Assembly: GCA_026770575.1 (NCBI GenBank)
Contig: MU657186.1
Location: 204,030-268,029 of the forward strand
Direction: 5' to 3'
Length of the DNA stretch: 64,000 nt
DNA from: Pelagophyceae sp. CCMP2097
Lineage: Eukaryota; Sar; Pelagophyceae
Of this stretch, positions 29,170-40,427 are shown piece after piece. The notes beneath the pieces are model-generated. The model had not been told where the DNA came from. It saw nothing but the letters and a program-made list of their open reading frames with translations, and did no database searches. The translations under genes were made by a program, and so were the position numbers. Each line of letters starts with the position of its first letter. Positions within the stretch are counted from its first letter, which is position 1.

Positions 29170-31757
29170 TCAGTCGTCCTCGTCGGCGTCCTTGTCGCCG
29201 CCGACGTCCATGGCGCGCCGCTTGTCGATGGCCAAAGCTTGCTTGGAGTGATCTTCGCCGTCGACGTCCCAGATCTTCATCGCGTCGAACTCGTCCGTCA
29301 GGCGGCGCTGCAGGTCGCGCGACGTGAACGTTAGCAGCTTGGACTTTGCGTGGCGGCGGTTGTACGCGATTTGCACCGTTAAAAGGTAGTGGTGCGTCAT
29401 GTCAAACTCTAAACAAATCTCCGGCCGGCCGTTGCCGGCGCCCCAGTCCTCCTCGGAATAGGTGAACTTGCAGATCTCGGCGCCCTCGGTGGAGAACCGG
29501 CGCTCCTCGAAGGAGTACTTCTTCGTGGAGACGAGCTCGAAGAGCCTGTCGGTGAAGATCTTGCGCTCATAGCGCAGCGTCAGCGTCGTCAGGCCCTGGG
29601 CCTGGTGCCGCGAGAACCGCGCGTACTTGACCAACGCGTAGGCCACGGCGGACCACGCCGCCAGCGAGACGACGAGCCACGCGCCGGGGATCTGCATGAG
29701 CTCGGCGATGGCCACCATCCCATCCGCATTCACCGCGGACCACGTGCCCGTGAAGCGGTCCAGGAAGCTAAAGCCGAGGAAGGCAGAGAAGACGAAGAGC
29801 AGAATCTGCAGCGTGATGGCCGTCCGCTCGTTGGCCCCCTGCAAGTCGATGAGCCGCCGGCCGTTCTCCGCGATGCTCTGCTGCAGCGCGAAGGACCGGT
29901 CCTCGGTCACGACGCTCGTCATCTCGCGCAGGACCTCCAGGTAGCGGCCCGCGCCCCCGACATTCTTCTTGAGGTCGGTCGTCCGCCGCAAAAGCTGCGA
30001 CCGCATGCCCGAAATCTCCAGACGCTCGTACAAAGACCGGCCCGCCTGTTCCGGCGGCTCGGGCGGGATCTCGATGATGTCCAGCGCCTCGAGGAGGTAG
30101 CCCAGGATTTCTTCGAGCTTGATAATGTCTTCTGCGATGCGGCAGATGCGGTAGCGGATGCGCTTCAGCGCGGTAGGATCCGCTCTCGAGGCTTCGATGA
30201 TCTGGTACGTCTTCTGCATGTCGTCGTTCAAGATCCAGAGTCTGGCAAAGTAGTTTTGCATGAAGATATCAATGGTGATGAACTGGAGGTACGCGCAGAG
30301 TAAAGGCTCGTGGTGCCGCGAGTTGGGCCCCGCGACTAAAAGGCCGTAGGCGCCAAAGACCAAAGTGTCGTGCTCGGAGATATCGTAGGCGGCCTTGGTG
30401 TCGCCGATGACTTGCTTCAGCTCGTTTTCGTACTCGCCTTTGTCCATGTACTCTTCCGCCGTCAAGTGCGGCGTTATCTCGTTTGCGATGATTAAATTGA
30501 CCTTGTTGCGCGAGGGCGCGTCGCCGAGGAAGATGAGATCTAAGAGGTCGCGCTGGTATTGGGAGATGATGGAATCTACGATGGAAGAAGAGTCTTGCTG
30601 CACGTCCACCAGCAAGCGCGCCAAATGATCTAGCGAAATGTTGTCCTTGATTCGGTCCATCACCGCCTCGACCTGCATGCCATAAAAGCACGTGCCCTCT
30701 GCGTTCAAAGAGACGCCAAACGTCTCGACTTGCACCACTCCCGAATCCTCGGTGAAGCGAATCTCCGCCTCGAAGTTGATGTGGTTCGTCAGCGTGTAGT
30801 CCAAAATGTCCACGGCAGTCATCTCCGGCGACATTTCCATCAAAGTGCCCGAGGAGTCCTCGTCGATTGCTGGCGAGATGAAGCCGCCCTGGACGCGCTC
30901 CGTCGAGCCCACGTTCGAATTCAACTGCACGATCTGATTCGCCCCGAAAGGAATGTACTCCGCGACGATGATGGACACGCTGTTCAGCGTGATGACCTAC
31001 AAGATTCGGGTTGACCCGACCGGCGCCCTGGAGCCTCCCTCCCGCGCCCACGCACCTCGTCGAGCTCGTCCCGGATAGAGTCCGTGTTGACGGCGGACTC
31101 GTGGGCGCGGTGCGCGTTGGAGAGCGTCGGGCGGCCGCCGTAGCGGAGGCACTGCGGGACGTAGGCGGACGAGACGTACGAGACGTCCTCCGTCTGCGTG
31201 ATCGTCGACTTGCGGCGGTACCCGCCAGACGCGGTGAGGTGGTACTCGGCGCCGTCCCAGAGCGCGCTCAAGAGCTCGCGCGTGCCCTTTGCGTAGACGA
31301 ACTCGTGCGTGGCCTCCTTTTCCTTTTGGGAGATGCGCTTGACGAGCTCCAGCCCCTTTTCCGAAATCTGGTAGCACGTCACGGGCTTGAACGACTTGGA
31401 AGCGATCTGCAGGCCGTTCAAGAGCTCCTCCTCGCGAAGGAACTCGACGTCGGACTTGCCTTCCTGGGAGATGTTGAGGTAGACGCGGCGGTTCTCGATC
31501 AGCTCCGACTGCGGCGCGTAGTCGTAGTCCAGCACGTTCGCGACGATGCCCTCGTAGATCAGCACCAGCAAAGCGGGCTTGCGGATCCACGTGTCCTTGT
31601 CGTCGTGAGACTCGGCCTTGTGCGTGTAGAGCGAAATGGTGTAGAGCAGGCGGTTCTGGTTCTCCGTCAGGCCAGTGTCCTCCTCCTCCTCAGTGTCCGA
31701 CTCCGACTCCGAGCCCTCGGACCCGGAACCCTCGTCGTGGTCGTCGTCGTCCGCATC
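29170..31757 (-). CDS. Large conserved-looking membrane protein of unknown function, 5' exon missing
   Basis: Two exons are clear: 31757-31056 and 30996-29170, joined in phase 0 across a 59-nt intron (GTGCGT...TGTAG). They give 842 residues. The upstream exon begins right after an acceptor (CGCTTAG) and has no ATG of its own before NQNRLLYTISLYTHK, so a short 5' exon lies beyond about 31760. The N-terminus is acidic (SESESDTEEEED). The long middle is soluble and helical (RIAEDIIKLEEILGYLLEAL). Two membrane helices lie near the end: LQILLFVFSAFLGFSFL and AWLVVSLAAWSAVAYALV, with a short loop between, like a two-TM anchor. The soluble C-terminus ends in acidic residues. Composition is strongly protein-like; I do not recognise the family. 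Confidence 0.85.
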
Positions 31758-32198
31758 CTAAGCGGGGGACGCTTCAAGGCTCGGGATGGCGTGAGCCCGA
31801 CCCCCCGCGTCGTTGTCTCAAACGCCCCTCAAGCGACGGTTCCGTCGCCGGCCAGGGAGCACGCCGTCCGTCGAAGCGGATGGTTTCGACCACGGCGGAT
31901 GCTCGAGCCTTTCCCATCGAGGAGCCGCTCCGAGCCAGGGCTGTTTACGGGCCGCTCCAGACCCGGAATCGCGACGGCGAGCCGCGCGCTCCGCGTACAC
32001 TCTCCAACGAGGCCGCGCGCCGCGCATCGAGGCGCTCGACCCATCGACAATCACGGACGCCGCGCCCGTACGAGAGCCATGGTCTCAACGCTTTGAGCGT
32101 TGCCTCCCGCGGCCAGTTTTGGAGAGAGAGCTTTTGGAGATAGCAGGCTCGTCCGACCCTCGAGCGGCGGGCGTGCTCTGGATACGGCGGGGCCCTCG

Positions 32199-33634
32199 AT
32201 GGACGTCCCGGCGCCGCACTACGCGAAGCAGGAGGACGAGGGCCCTGTCTTCGCCAAGTTGCAGGGCAAGTGGATCTACCCGGACGACGGTGATGAAGGC
32301 AACGTCGACGACGACTTTGAGGTAGGCCCGCGCGCCCGAGGCACGCGCTGCCTCGTCTGTCTGGAGTTGTTGCTTCGTGCCGGGAGCGTTTCCTATTGCC
32401 TCCGGAGTGGGTGCGTGCCGGGAGAAACGCGGCGTCGTAGGCGAGCATCCGCTCGACGTCTGTGAAGCTCGGCCGGAGGTGGGTCCTCTCCCATGCTCCG
32501 TGCAAAGCCGCAGCCGCGGGACACCCATGCACCCGGCAGGCGCGACGGCGACGGCGACTCGAAGGACTTCCTCGCGCTGTGCGCGGCCAAGTCCATTTCT
32601 CGGCACCACGCGACGATCGAGTGGGACCGAGCGGCGTCGAACTGGCGCATCGCGTGCGTCTCCAAGAACGGTGTCGTCGTCGACAAGGTCTTCTACGGCC
32701 AGCACGCCTCCGTGCCGCTGTTCCACGGGGCCGCGGTGAAGATCGGGCCGCTGGCAGTCTATTTCCTCCTCCCGAGCGACGACGCCGCGCCGGGCGACGC
32801 GGCGTCCGACCAGGCGGAGATGCCGCAGGCCATGAACGTCGGCACCGCCGCGCGGCCGTCGCAGGCGGCCGCGGCGCCGGCCTCGAAGGAAAAAGGCGCC
32901 ACGAAACCAGGCCGGCAAACGTGAGTCTTCCCGTTGCCGTCGTGCGGCTATGTCTGCTCGAAATCGCCACGGCGATTGACGCGCGCGGTAGGTACACGGA
33001 GCTGGTCCTTATCGCGTTTGAGAGCAACGACTACGACGCCCGCGCCGATGGTGCGCAGCCCCTCCCGAGCAAGTGCAGTCCCGAGGAGCCCGTTGCGCAA
33101 CGTGGACGGCACCGTAGGCGTGAGCTCGACGGAAGTCCGGGACTGGATCTCCCACAACATACCGGTGCGTGTCGCCGCGGTTGGTCCCTCGCGGACACGG
33201 GGGCTAGGTCTGGCAGAACGCGACGCCGGAAATAGGTATGGCAGAACGCGACGCCTGAGCAGCTCAAGCTCCTCTCCACGGGCGTCCAGGGCGCCCTCTA
33301 CCGCTCGCGAGAGTACGAGAAGATTGAGGAGCCGCAGGTGCGGCCACCCCTCGCCACCGCGTGCCACAAAGACGCGCCTCGGCCGCAGGCCACGTCATCG
33401 CGTGCGAACAAGTGGCGCCGCGCGCGACGGAATTCCGCGCCCGGCGAACCCGACGCGCCGCCCGCGGGGCCGCCGTTGGCGAAGTCGCCGCCGGCGAAGC
33501 GCTTCAAGGCGCTCGATCCTGAGCAGGCGCCGCCGCACTCGTCCCAAGGCCCGACGCCGCCGAAGCCTCTTCCGTCGCCGCCCCAAAGCCCGCCGCAACC
33601 GGACCTGGCGGGCGTGCAACCGACCGGGCCGTGA
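32199..33634 (+). CDS. FHA-domain protein (five exons)
   Basis: Exons are 32199-32321, 32514-32920, 32992-33050, 33079-33164 and 33245-33634. Every junction has GT...AG and keeps phase, giving 354 residues. The FHA core is SKDFLALCAAKSISRHHATI, then WDRAASNWRIACVSKNGVVV, then LFHGAAVKIGPLAVYFLLP, with the phosphothreonine-binding SxxH (SRHH) and SKNG motifs intact. Downstream it reads VSSTEVRDWISHNIP, NATPEQLKLLSTGVQGALYR and EYEKIEEP. A Pro-rich basic tail (KSPPAKRFKALD) may be a nuclear signal. FHA domains recruit phosphorylated partners in transcription or DNA-damage signalling; the partner here is unknown. The third intron (33051-33078) would be only 28 nt. Confidence 0.8.
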
Positions 33635-33817
33635 GCAGTGGTGGGTCTCATAAACCGTCCGGACGATGCCTTTGTCACATAGAGCACCCTCGTCGTCTGG
33701 CTCGGGTCCTCTTCCCAATCTTCTTCATGGAAGCCCGGTGCAATGCTGAGGCGGATGTGATTTATTCCAGACGGTCGCGTGAGGCCGGCGGTGGCCGGCC
33801 TCCCGCAGAGCCCGCGG

Positions 33818-34817
33818 TCACCATGCGCAGCATAAGAGGTTCCACGACGGCGCGTCGGAGGGGCTCGGCGCGGGCGCGTGGCTCGGGGCGGGCGCGTGGA
33901 CGCGCGCCGTATTCGCCTTGGCGCGCTCGGCGGCGAGGAGTTCGTGGACCCAGCCGCCGACGATGTTGTCCGAGGGCGTCTCGCGCGAGTTGCTATTGAA
34001 AGAAGGTGAGCGTCCGAGGCAAAGGGTCGCGGCGGAGGCTCTGTATGGCGAGGCAAAGTGGCCGCAGCAGAGGCGTTTCCAAACACCTGGCGCCGGCGGC
34101 CGACGTCGCGAGGAAGTGGGCGTAGTTTGCGTGGAGGCACTTGACGCCCTCGAAGTTGCGGACGCCGGCGATGCCGCTGTCGCGGATGGGGCCGACCCAG
34201 TCGCGGTCGGTGACGAGCGCTTTGTCGTCGTTCGAGAGCGCCGCCCAGCGCCGCGCGCCGCACGCGGCGTGCGCGGCGGCCATGCGATGTTTGAGATCGG
34301 GCGTCGCCGCCGCGAGCGCGGCCTCGAGGAGGCTTACGTGGCCGGCGTCTTCGAGTCGCGAGAGCTTGTCAGAGAGCTCCGGGTCGACGAGCCAAAACGT
34401 AGTCGGGAACGGATGCACGGCGCCGGCGTAGCCGCGCCTGCGCGACGACCGCGCCTCGCCCTCCTCGGCGCGGCGCAGCGGGTAGACTTCGATGACGACG
34501 GGGCGGCCAGGCCGCGCGCCCGGGTGGCCGCCGGAATCGCCCGACCGCGCGGCGACGCGCAGCAGGTCGCGCGGCACGAAGCCCAGCGCGCCGCGGATCG
34601 CCTCGACGTCCGACGGGCTCAGCGCCGCATCGTTCGACGACGCCTCGGCCGCGTCCGACGGCGCCGCCGCCGCCGGCGCTGGCGCCGCGGCTGCGGGCGG
34701 CTGCTCCGCCCGCTGCTGCTCCTCCAGCTCGTCGACGAGCGAGTCCTCCGCCGCCCACCCCTGGCGGCGGCGCTCCGCCTGCGACCGCAGCCGCTGCGTT
34801 CGGTTCTTGCCGCCCAT
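33818..34817 (-). CDS. DUF501-family protein (two exons)
   Basis: Exons are 34817-34087 and 33992-33818, with a 94-nt intron (33993-34086) joining in phase. The product is 301 residues. The N-terminal 75 residues are Ala-rich and charged. The conserved core reads VHPFPTTFWLVDPELSDKLS, RLEDAGHV, then DSGIAGVRNFEGVKCLHANY and AHFLATSAAG, the hallmark of DUF501 (GIGG...VKCLHAHYA). The second exon restores the expected end SDNIVGGWVHELLAAERAK, like NPVG.WV in bacterial members, then adds a tail with APAPSHAPAPSPS. The role of DUF501 is unknown. The family is best known from bacteria, so transfer or an organelle origin is worth testing. It is divergent from the channel gene. Confidence 0.85.
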
Positions 34818-35028
34818 CGTCCGACAATCTTTATCGCGGAAATATGCTTCTCCGAAATCGAGTTTTCAAAAACTTGAAAAAGAGTCAAAAATGTATTATT
34901 CGTGGGATGGTGGTCCGTTGAGAGAACTTTAATTTCGTTGCGCTCTCGACCATTTGCGCCGCTGCACCGCAGTGAAGCAGGGTGACGACCCCGGTTCGAC
35001 GACCCCGCTCCCCGGCCGGGATGCCTCG

Positions 35029-38000
35029 ATGAGTCAGCGTCGCATGGCGATCTACGTCGACGCGGAGGAGCATGCGCTCAACCAGAAGATCGACTTTACC
35101 TTGAAAGTCTGGGCCTTTCGGTGCGACACCGCGGCGGCGTCCCGTATGCGGCGGATGCCTGCGCCGCCCGCCCGCGCGGCCGCGGCCGCGCCGCCGCGGC
35201 CGCGGCGGCGCGGCGTTTGGCCGCGCGCCGAGCCGCGCCCGTAGGTCGCCGGGCGGGACCGCGCACACGGACAGAGAGGTGCTCGACGGCCTGGACCGGT
35301 ACGAGGCGGAGCGCGAGGCCGTCTGGGCCGACGTCGAGGAGTCGTTCCGCGCTTTGGCGGCGGACGAGGGCCGAACTTCCACGGAGCCCGGCCGGCTCTT
35401 GCGCGGCGGCAAGGACGAGCCCGGAGGCGAGGCCAAGGCGGAGTTGGTGCCGCGCGGCGTCATCGACCCAACGTCTTCGTGGAAGATGGCGTGGGACTTG
35501 TACGTGTCGGCGTGCGTGGTGTACCTGATGATGTTGATGCCTTATGCCATGGGCTTCAAGGCGGCCCCGGAGACGGACCGCGCCGTCGTGCGCTTCGGCA
35601 TCGGCTGCATGATCGACGTCACGTTCGTGGCGGACATGGTCCTCTGCTTCGCGACGGCGTTTCCCAGTGACTCGAGCGGCCGCCTCATCACCGACAGATG
35701 GCGAATCGGCGCGCGGTACATCCGAAGCGCCTTCTTCATCGACTTCGTCTCCACGTTTTCTTCTCTCCCGACGTACGTCCCGCGCAGCGGCCTCGGCTTT
35801 GTTTCAAACGCCAAGCTTTTAAGAATTGTCCGCCTGTCCAAGCTGTTTAAGCTGGCGCGGGTCATGAAACTTCGCGGCGCCAAGTCGGACCCGACCGACG
35901 AGCCGAGCTTCCTGAGGTCGCCGGGCGTCGTCTCGGCCCTGCAGATGCTGGCCATGCTCTACGTCATCGCGCACTTCATGGCCTGCGGCTGGTACGGCAC
36001 CATCGTCATGAAGTTGCAGGAGCAAGAGGGCGGCGAGCAGCCCGGGGAAAGGCACGACCAGGCCAGCATGGAACACCTCGCGACGTGGGTCAACGCCAAC
36101 GGCCTGGCCGGGTCGACGACGCGGCAAAAGTACGTGGCGGCCTTGTACTGGGCCTTTACGACCATGACGACGGTGGGCTACGGCGACGTCGCCGTGGTGA
36201 ACAACACGGAGAAGTGCTACGCCATCGGCTGCATGATTTTAGGGGGGGCGTGCTTTGGCTACATAATCGGCAACGTGACGCGGATCCTGGAGAACCTCAA
36301 CCTCTCCGGCGCCTTGTACTCCGAGAAGATGGACGCCGTCAAGGAGTACTTGTACGACCGCGAGTACCCGCCCGCGCTGGGGAAGCGCGTCAAGGTCCAT
36401 TTTAAGCAAATGTACGCGCGGTTAGGAGTCTTCGACACGACTCGAGTTATGGTCGCTCTCCCAGTCTCCACGGCGGTGGACCTGGTCTACGTGCAGCACC
36501 GCGCGGTCATCGACGCGTTTCCGCTCTTCCGCAACGCGACGCGCCAGTTTGTCGTGGAGGTGGTGCCGCAGCTGTTACCGTGCGCGGCGGACGAGGGCGA
36601 GTTCTTATTCTTCCAAGGGGAGATCGGGACGCACTTGTACTTTATCGAGTCGGGCGCGGTGCAGCTCATCGTGACCGCCGAATCCGATGAAACCGACGCG
36701 CAAGGAGATGTCATCGCGTTGGTCGGCGCGGGGGAGTTTTGCGGCGAGGCTGCGCTGCTCGAGACGTTCACAAACGCCTTTTCAGCTTTGGTCCTCGACG
36801 CCTCTGACTTTTACACGTTGCCAAAGTCCGTCCTCCTCGCCGCCATCGAGGACCGCCGCACGACGAAAGCGCGCCTTCAGCACTCTGCGAGAAAAACCGC
36901 GCGCGCGGCGCAGAAAGCAAAGGCCCGGCTGGAGGGGAGCCCCGGCCCGCGGGCGTGCACTTACCCAGACGAGAAACCGCCGCCTTCCAAGGACGCGGTC
37001 AAGCGCTGGTCGAAATTGCAGCACGCCGTGCTCGCGGGCGGCGGTGCCGGCTTTTCAGAGGCCAAGGGCTGTTCAGAGGCCAAGCAGCCAGATGAGGCGC
37101 GAAGGCCGGAGGCGAACCCGCTGCGCCTCGAGCCCTACGCGCCCGGGGACTCTGGTGGGCCGTCGTCGCCCGACGGGTCGCACGCCTCGCCAAGCCGCCT
37201 CGCGCAGCAAGCCGGCGGCCGGACCGTGCGGCCCCTGTCCTTCGGCGGCCGCGCGCAGTCGGGCCGAGCGGTGCACCGCCCGTCGTTCGGCCGCGCCTCG
37301 TTCGACATGGCCTCGCGCGGCGGCCTCGCCGGCCTGAACGGGCTCGCCTCGGCGCGCGCCTTGTCCTTTGCCGAGCCCGGCGTTCGAAGGCCGAGCGGCC
37401 ACGACGACGACGAGCCAGAGCCCGACGTGCCCGACGACGGGCAGCACTCTGCGGGCGACAGCCCAGGGTCTGTCAAGCCCGTCTCGTTCGGCGGGCCGAC
37501 GTTCGAAGGCCGAGCCGCCTTCAACCGCTCGTCGTTCAACCGGTTTTCGCGCGGCAGTATCGCGGGCCTCGGCAATCTGGCGTCGACGCGCGGCTCGTTT
37601 GGCGCGCCGCGGTCGTCGCGGTCGTCGCGGGAGCCGGACGAGGCCGGCCTGTCGCCAAACCCGTCGCCAAACCCGCCCGCGCCGGACTATCTCGGCGCGC
37701 CGGACTCGCCCGACTCGGCAGATGACGACGGCGACTCGCACACGCCGGCCTTTCCCGGGGTGCGGCGCCTCCCCGTGGCGGCGGCGTTGCGCGACTTGGC
37801 CACGGGCAACGGCCCCGCGCGCAGCTCGCCGCAGAGGCCGTCGCTGAGGACGCCGTCGTTCAACAGGCCCTCCTTCGGCGGCCGCGCGCAGTCGGGCAGG
37901 CAGCTCTTGGGCCGAAGTTCGTTTGACCGCCAATCGCACGGCAGCCTCGCCGGCCTGAGCAGCCTGGCGACCGCGCGGACGCAGGCGGACAGAATCGCCT

Positions 38001-40051
38001 GCGCCTCGCCCGACTCGCCCGGCCCGGCGCGCAGGCTGAGCGCGGCGGCGGCGTTTGGCGACTACGCATACGTCGACGCACGCAGCCCGCCGCAGCGGCA
38101 GCCGTCGTTTGGCGCCCCGGCGTTCGGCGCGCGCCGGCCCGAGGGCCAGCGAGCCTCCTTCGACCGGTCGAGCCGCGGGTCGCTTAGCGGTTTGGCGGGC
38201 CCCGCGTCGGCGCGCGGCTCGTTCTCCGAGGCGTCACGCGCCACGTTTGACTCTGAAGGCCTCTGCGCCGACGAACCTTTAAACGCCGACGGCCGCAGCG
38301 ACCCTGCGCCCGAGCCGGCGGGCCGCGAGCTGGCGCACGAGGTGCCCTTTGGTTCTTTGGGCGGCATGGCGCACTACGCTCTCCGTTTGAAGGAACTGGC
38401 GCGGGCGGCGACGGACGGCGACTCGGGCGACCGGAAGAGTTCTCCGACGTCTTTAGACGCCGAGGAGGGCGAGGAAGAGGCGTGCGCCCCCGTGCGCGTC
38501 ATGGGCGCCGCCGAGCTCTGGAAGGAGCACGGCCTTTTCCACCCAGAGTGCGGGCCCAAAGTGATGTGGGACGTCTGGATCGGAGTCTTGATCATGTACA
38601 GTGCTCTAAGCATCTTCTACGTCATCGCGTTCGGCGTCGAGCCCGGCGGGACGTGCGCGCCTTTCCAAGACGGGTGGGCCGCGCTGGATGCGGTTTTGGA
38701 CGTTTGTTTTGGACTCGACGTGCTCGCCTCGTTCAACACGGCCCGATTGGACGACGATAGCGGCCACGTCGACGTATCGCGCGGGGCCATCGCGCGCGAG
38801 TACGCGCGAGGGTGGCTCTGGGTCGACCTGCCCTCGACGCTGCCCATCGACCGCTTTGTGACTTGCGCTCTGGCGGCTTCGGACTCGCCCGCGTTCCGAT
38901 CCGTTAAGATGCTCCGAATCTTGAGGCTCGTCCGCCTGGCCAAGATCCAGCAAAAGCTCAAAGTCGGCGAGCTGGCGGACCAGCTCGAGGAGCACGCCGG
39001 CGTGCCCCCCGCGCTTTTGAAGCTGGTCAAGCCGTTCGTCGTCATGGGCGTCGTGGCGCATTTCTTCACGTGCTTTTTCATGTACGTCGGCCGGAACAAG
39101 AACACCGAGTCCTGGCTCGACCACGCTCCGACTCGCAGCGGGCGAAGCATGCGCGACGCGCAACGGCCGACGCAGTACTTGACGACGCTGTATTGGGCTT
39201 TTGCAACAATGACGACTGTGGGTTACGGAGACGTCACCCCGGCGCTGGACAACGAAGCTGGGCTCGTCGCCACGATTGTGTCGCAGGTCTTAGGGACGAT
39301 GATCTTTGCTTACGTGATCGGGATTCTAGTGGCCATCGTGACGAACTTGAACCCGGCGGAATCCCGGAGGTGCAGCGAAATGGCTTACGTCGGCGACTTT
39401 CTAAGGAGCTTCGAGACGATCCCCGCCGACGTGGCGCTCCAGGTGAAAAGGGCGCACCGCCGCGCCATTGACTTCCAGGGCGTCTTCGACGAGGCTTCCG
39501 TGCTCTCGCAGCTCCCGCCCCACGTCCGGTCGCAGTGCGTCCTCTTCGTCCGCCGCGCGGAGATCCCGTTCTTGAGATGCCTCGTCGCCGCCGAGTGCCG
39601 CTACCTCGGCACGCTCGCGCTGGTGGTTCCCAAGCTCCAGCCGTACACGTTCGCCAGAGCGCAGGTCATCAATTCTGGACGTGTTAACGCCCGAGAGCTC
39701 CACTTTCTGCTCAAGGGCAAGGTGACGGTGGAGTTTGCCCCGACGCGCAAGGGCGGCTCTCCCGTGGTGGAGCACTTTGCGCCAAAGTCGCACTTTGGAG
39801 AGGCCACGGTGCTGATCGGCGCCCACGTCCACTTCCGCTTACGATGCAAGGCCATCGCGACGTCCAACGTGCGTTCCTTTCTAACTATTTCCTCGTGAAA
39901 CGACGCTTGCCTGTAGGTGTGCAACACGCTGACCCTCGCGAAGAGCGATTATGAGGACCTCCGCGCCGAATTCCCCGAACTCGTCACCCTGCTCGACTAC
40001 GAGTTCAACAAGGGCGGCGTCGTGCACCGCTGGTGTCGAAGAGGCTCGTGA
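35029..40051 (+). CDS. Tandem (two-unit) voltage-gated-type K+ channel with cyclic-nucleotide-binding-like domains
   Basis: Exons are 35029-35120, 35245-39868 and 39917-40051 (introns 124 and 48 nt, in phase). The product is 1,616 residues. Unit 1 has S1-S6 from about residue 105 to 400, with S4 KLLRIVRLSKLFKLARVMKL and filter TVGYGD (about 340-345). A CNB-like domain follows at about 455-575, containing GEFCGEAALL. A disordered linker with four Ser/Arg/Gly repeats follows (about 690-1030). Unit 2 has S1 MWDVWIGVLIMYSALSIFYV, S4 KMLRILRLVRLAKIQQKLK, filter TVGYGD (about 1355-1360) and a divergent CNB-like domain completed by the last exon. Both filters predict K+ selectivity. Two chains could form a pseudo-tetramer (inference). 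In CNB1 the phosphate-binding Arg position reads TNAFSA, so cyclic nucleotide binding is doubtful. Confidence 0.9.
37231..38235 (+). repeat. Four degenerate Ser/Arg/Gly-rich repeats in the channel linker
   Basis: Copies share an order of motifs, consensus SFGGRAxxGRxxxRSSFDR then SRGSLAGLxxLASARGSF. They start near 37231, 37480, 37855 and 38100. Each holds several R-x-S/T and RSSF sites of the kind used by basophilic kinases. The spacers between copies are acidic and Pro-rich. Confidence 0.75.
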
Positions 40052-40307
40052 ATGGCCGACCACTCGCCTGGAACTGAATCCCTGGAACTGGCCCACGCCG
40101 AAGGGAAAGGCCGAGTGATATTGTGTAACGTCTGTTTTGAATACGACCGCCGCCGTTACGCCACCGGCCCTGCCGCGGAGAGATACCGAAGACGAAGGAA
40201 CGACTCGCGAGGGCCCGAAGTGTTTGGGACATTTTCAGGACCCTTGACTCAGGTTCCGAGTCTTTGTCAGACTTTGAGGAAGGTCGGAGCGAGCCCGAAC
40301 CCGCATG

Positions 40308-40366
40308 AGCGGGGAGCGGGGTTGCAACGCGAGGGGAGAGGGGTTGCAGTCTGAGGAGAGGGGTTG
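40308..40366. repeat. Short G-rich repeat between convergent genes
   Basis: The motif gagaggggttg (or gagcggggttg) occurs three times in about 60 bp, separated by about 17-25 bases. It sits in the 376-bp interval between the ends of the channel gene and the kinase-aldolase gene, where I see no other feature. Confidence 0.7.
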
Positions 40367-40427
40367 AACTCGAAGCGCTCGCCGCGAAGGTTGAGTGTCC
40401 TTCGCGGTCCGCGCCGGGCGCCGGCCT

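Noticed and set aside
31011..32096. 361-codon plus-strand frame
   Set aside because: Antisense to the large membrane protein; Arg/Val/Leu composition mirrors codon use of the real gene.
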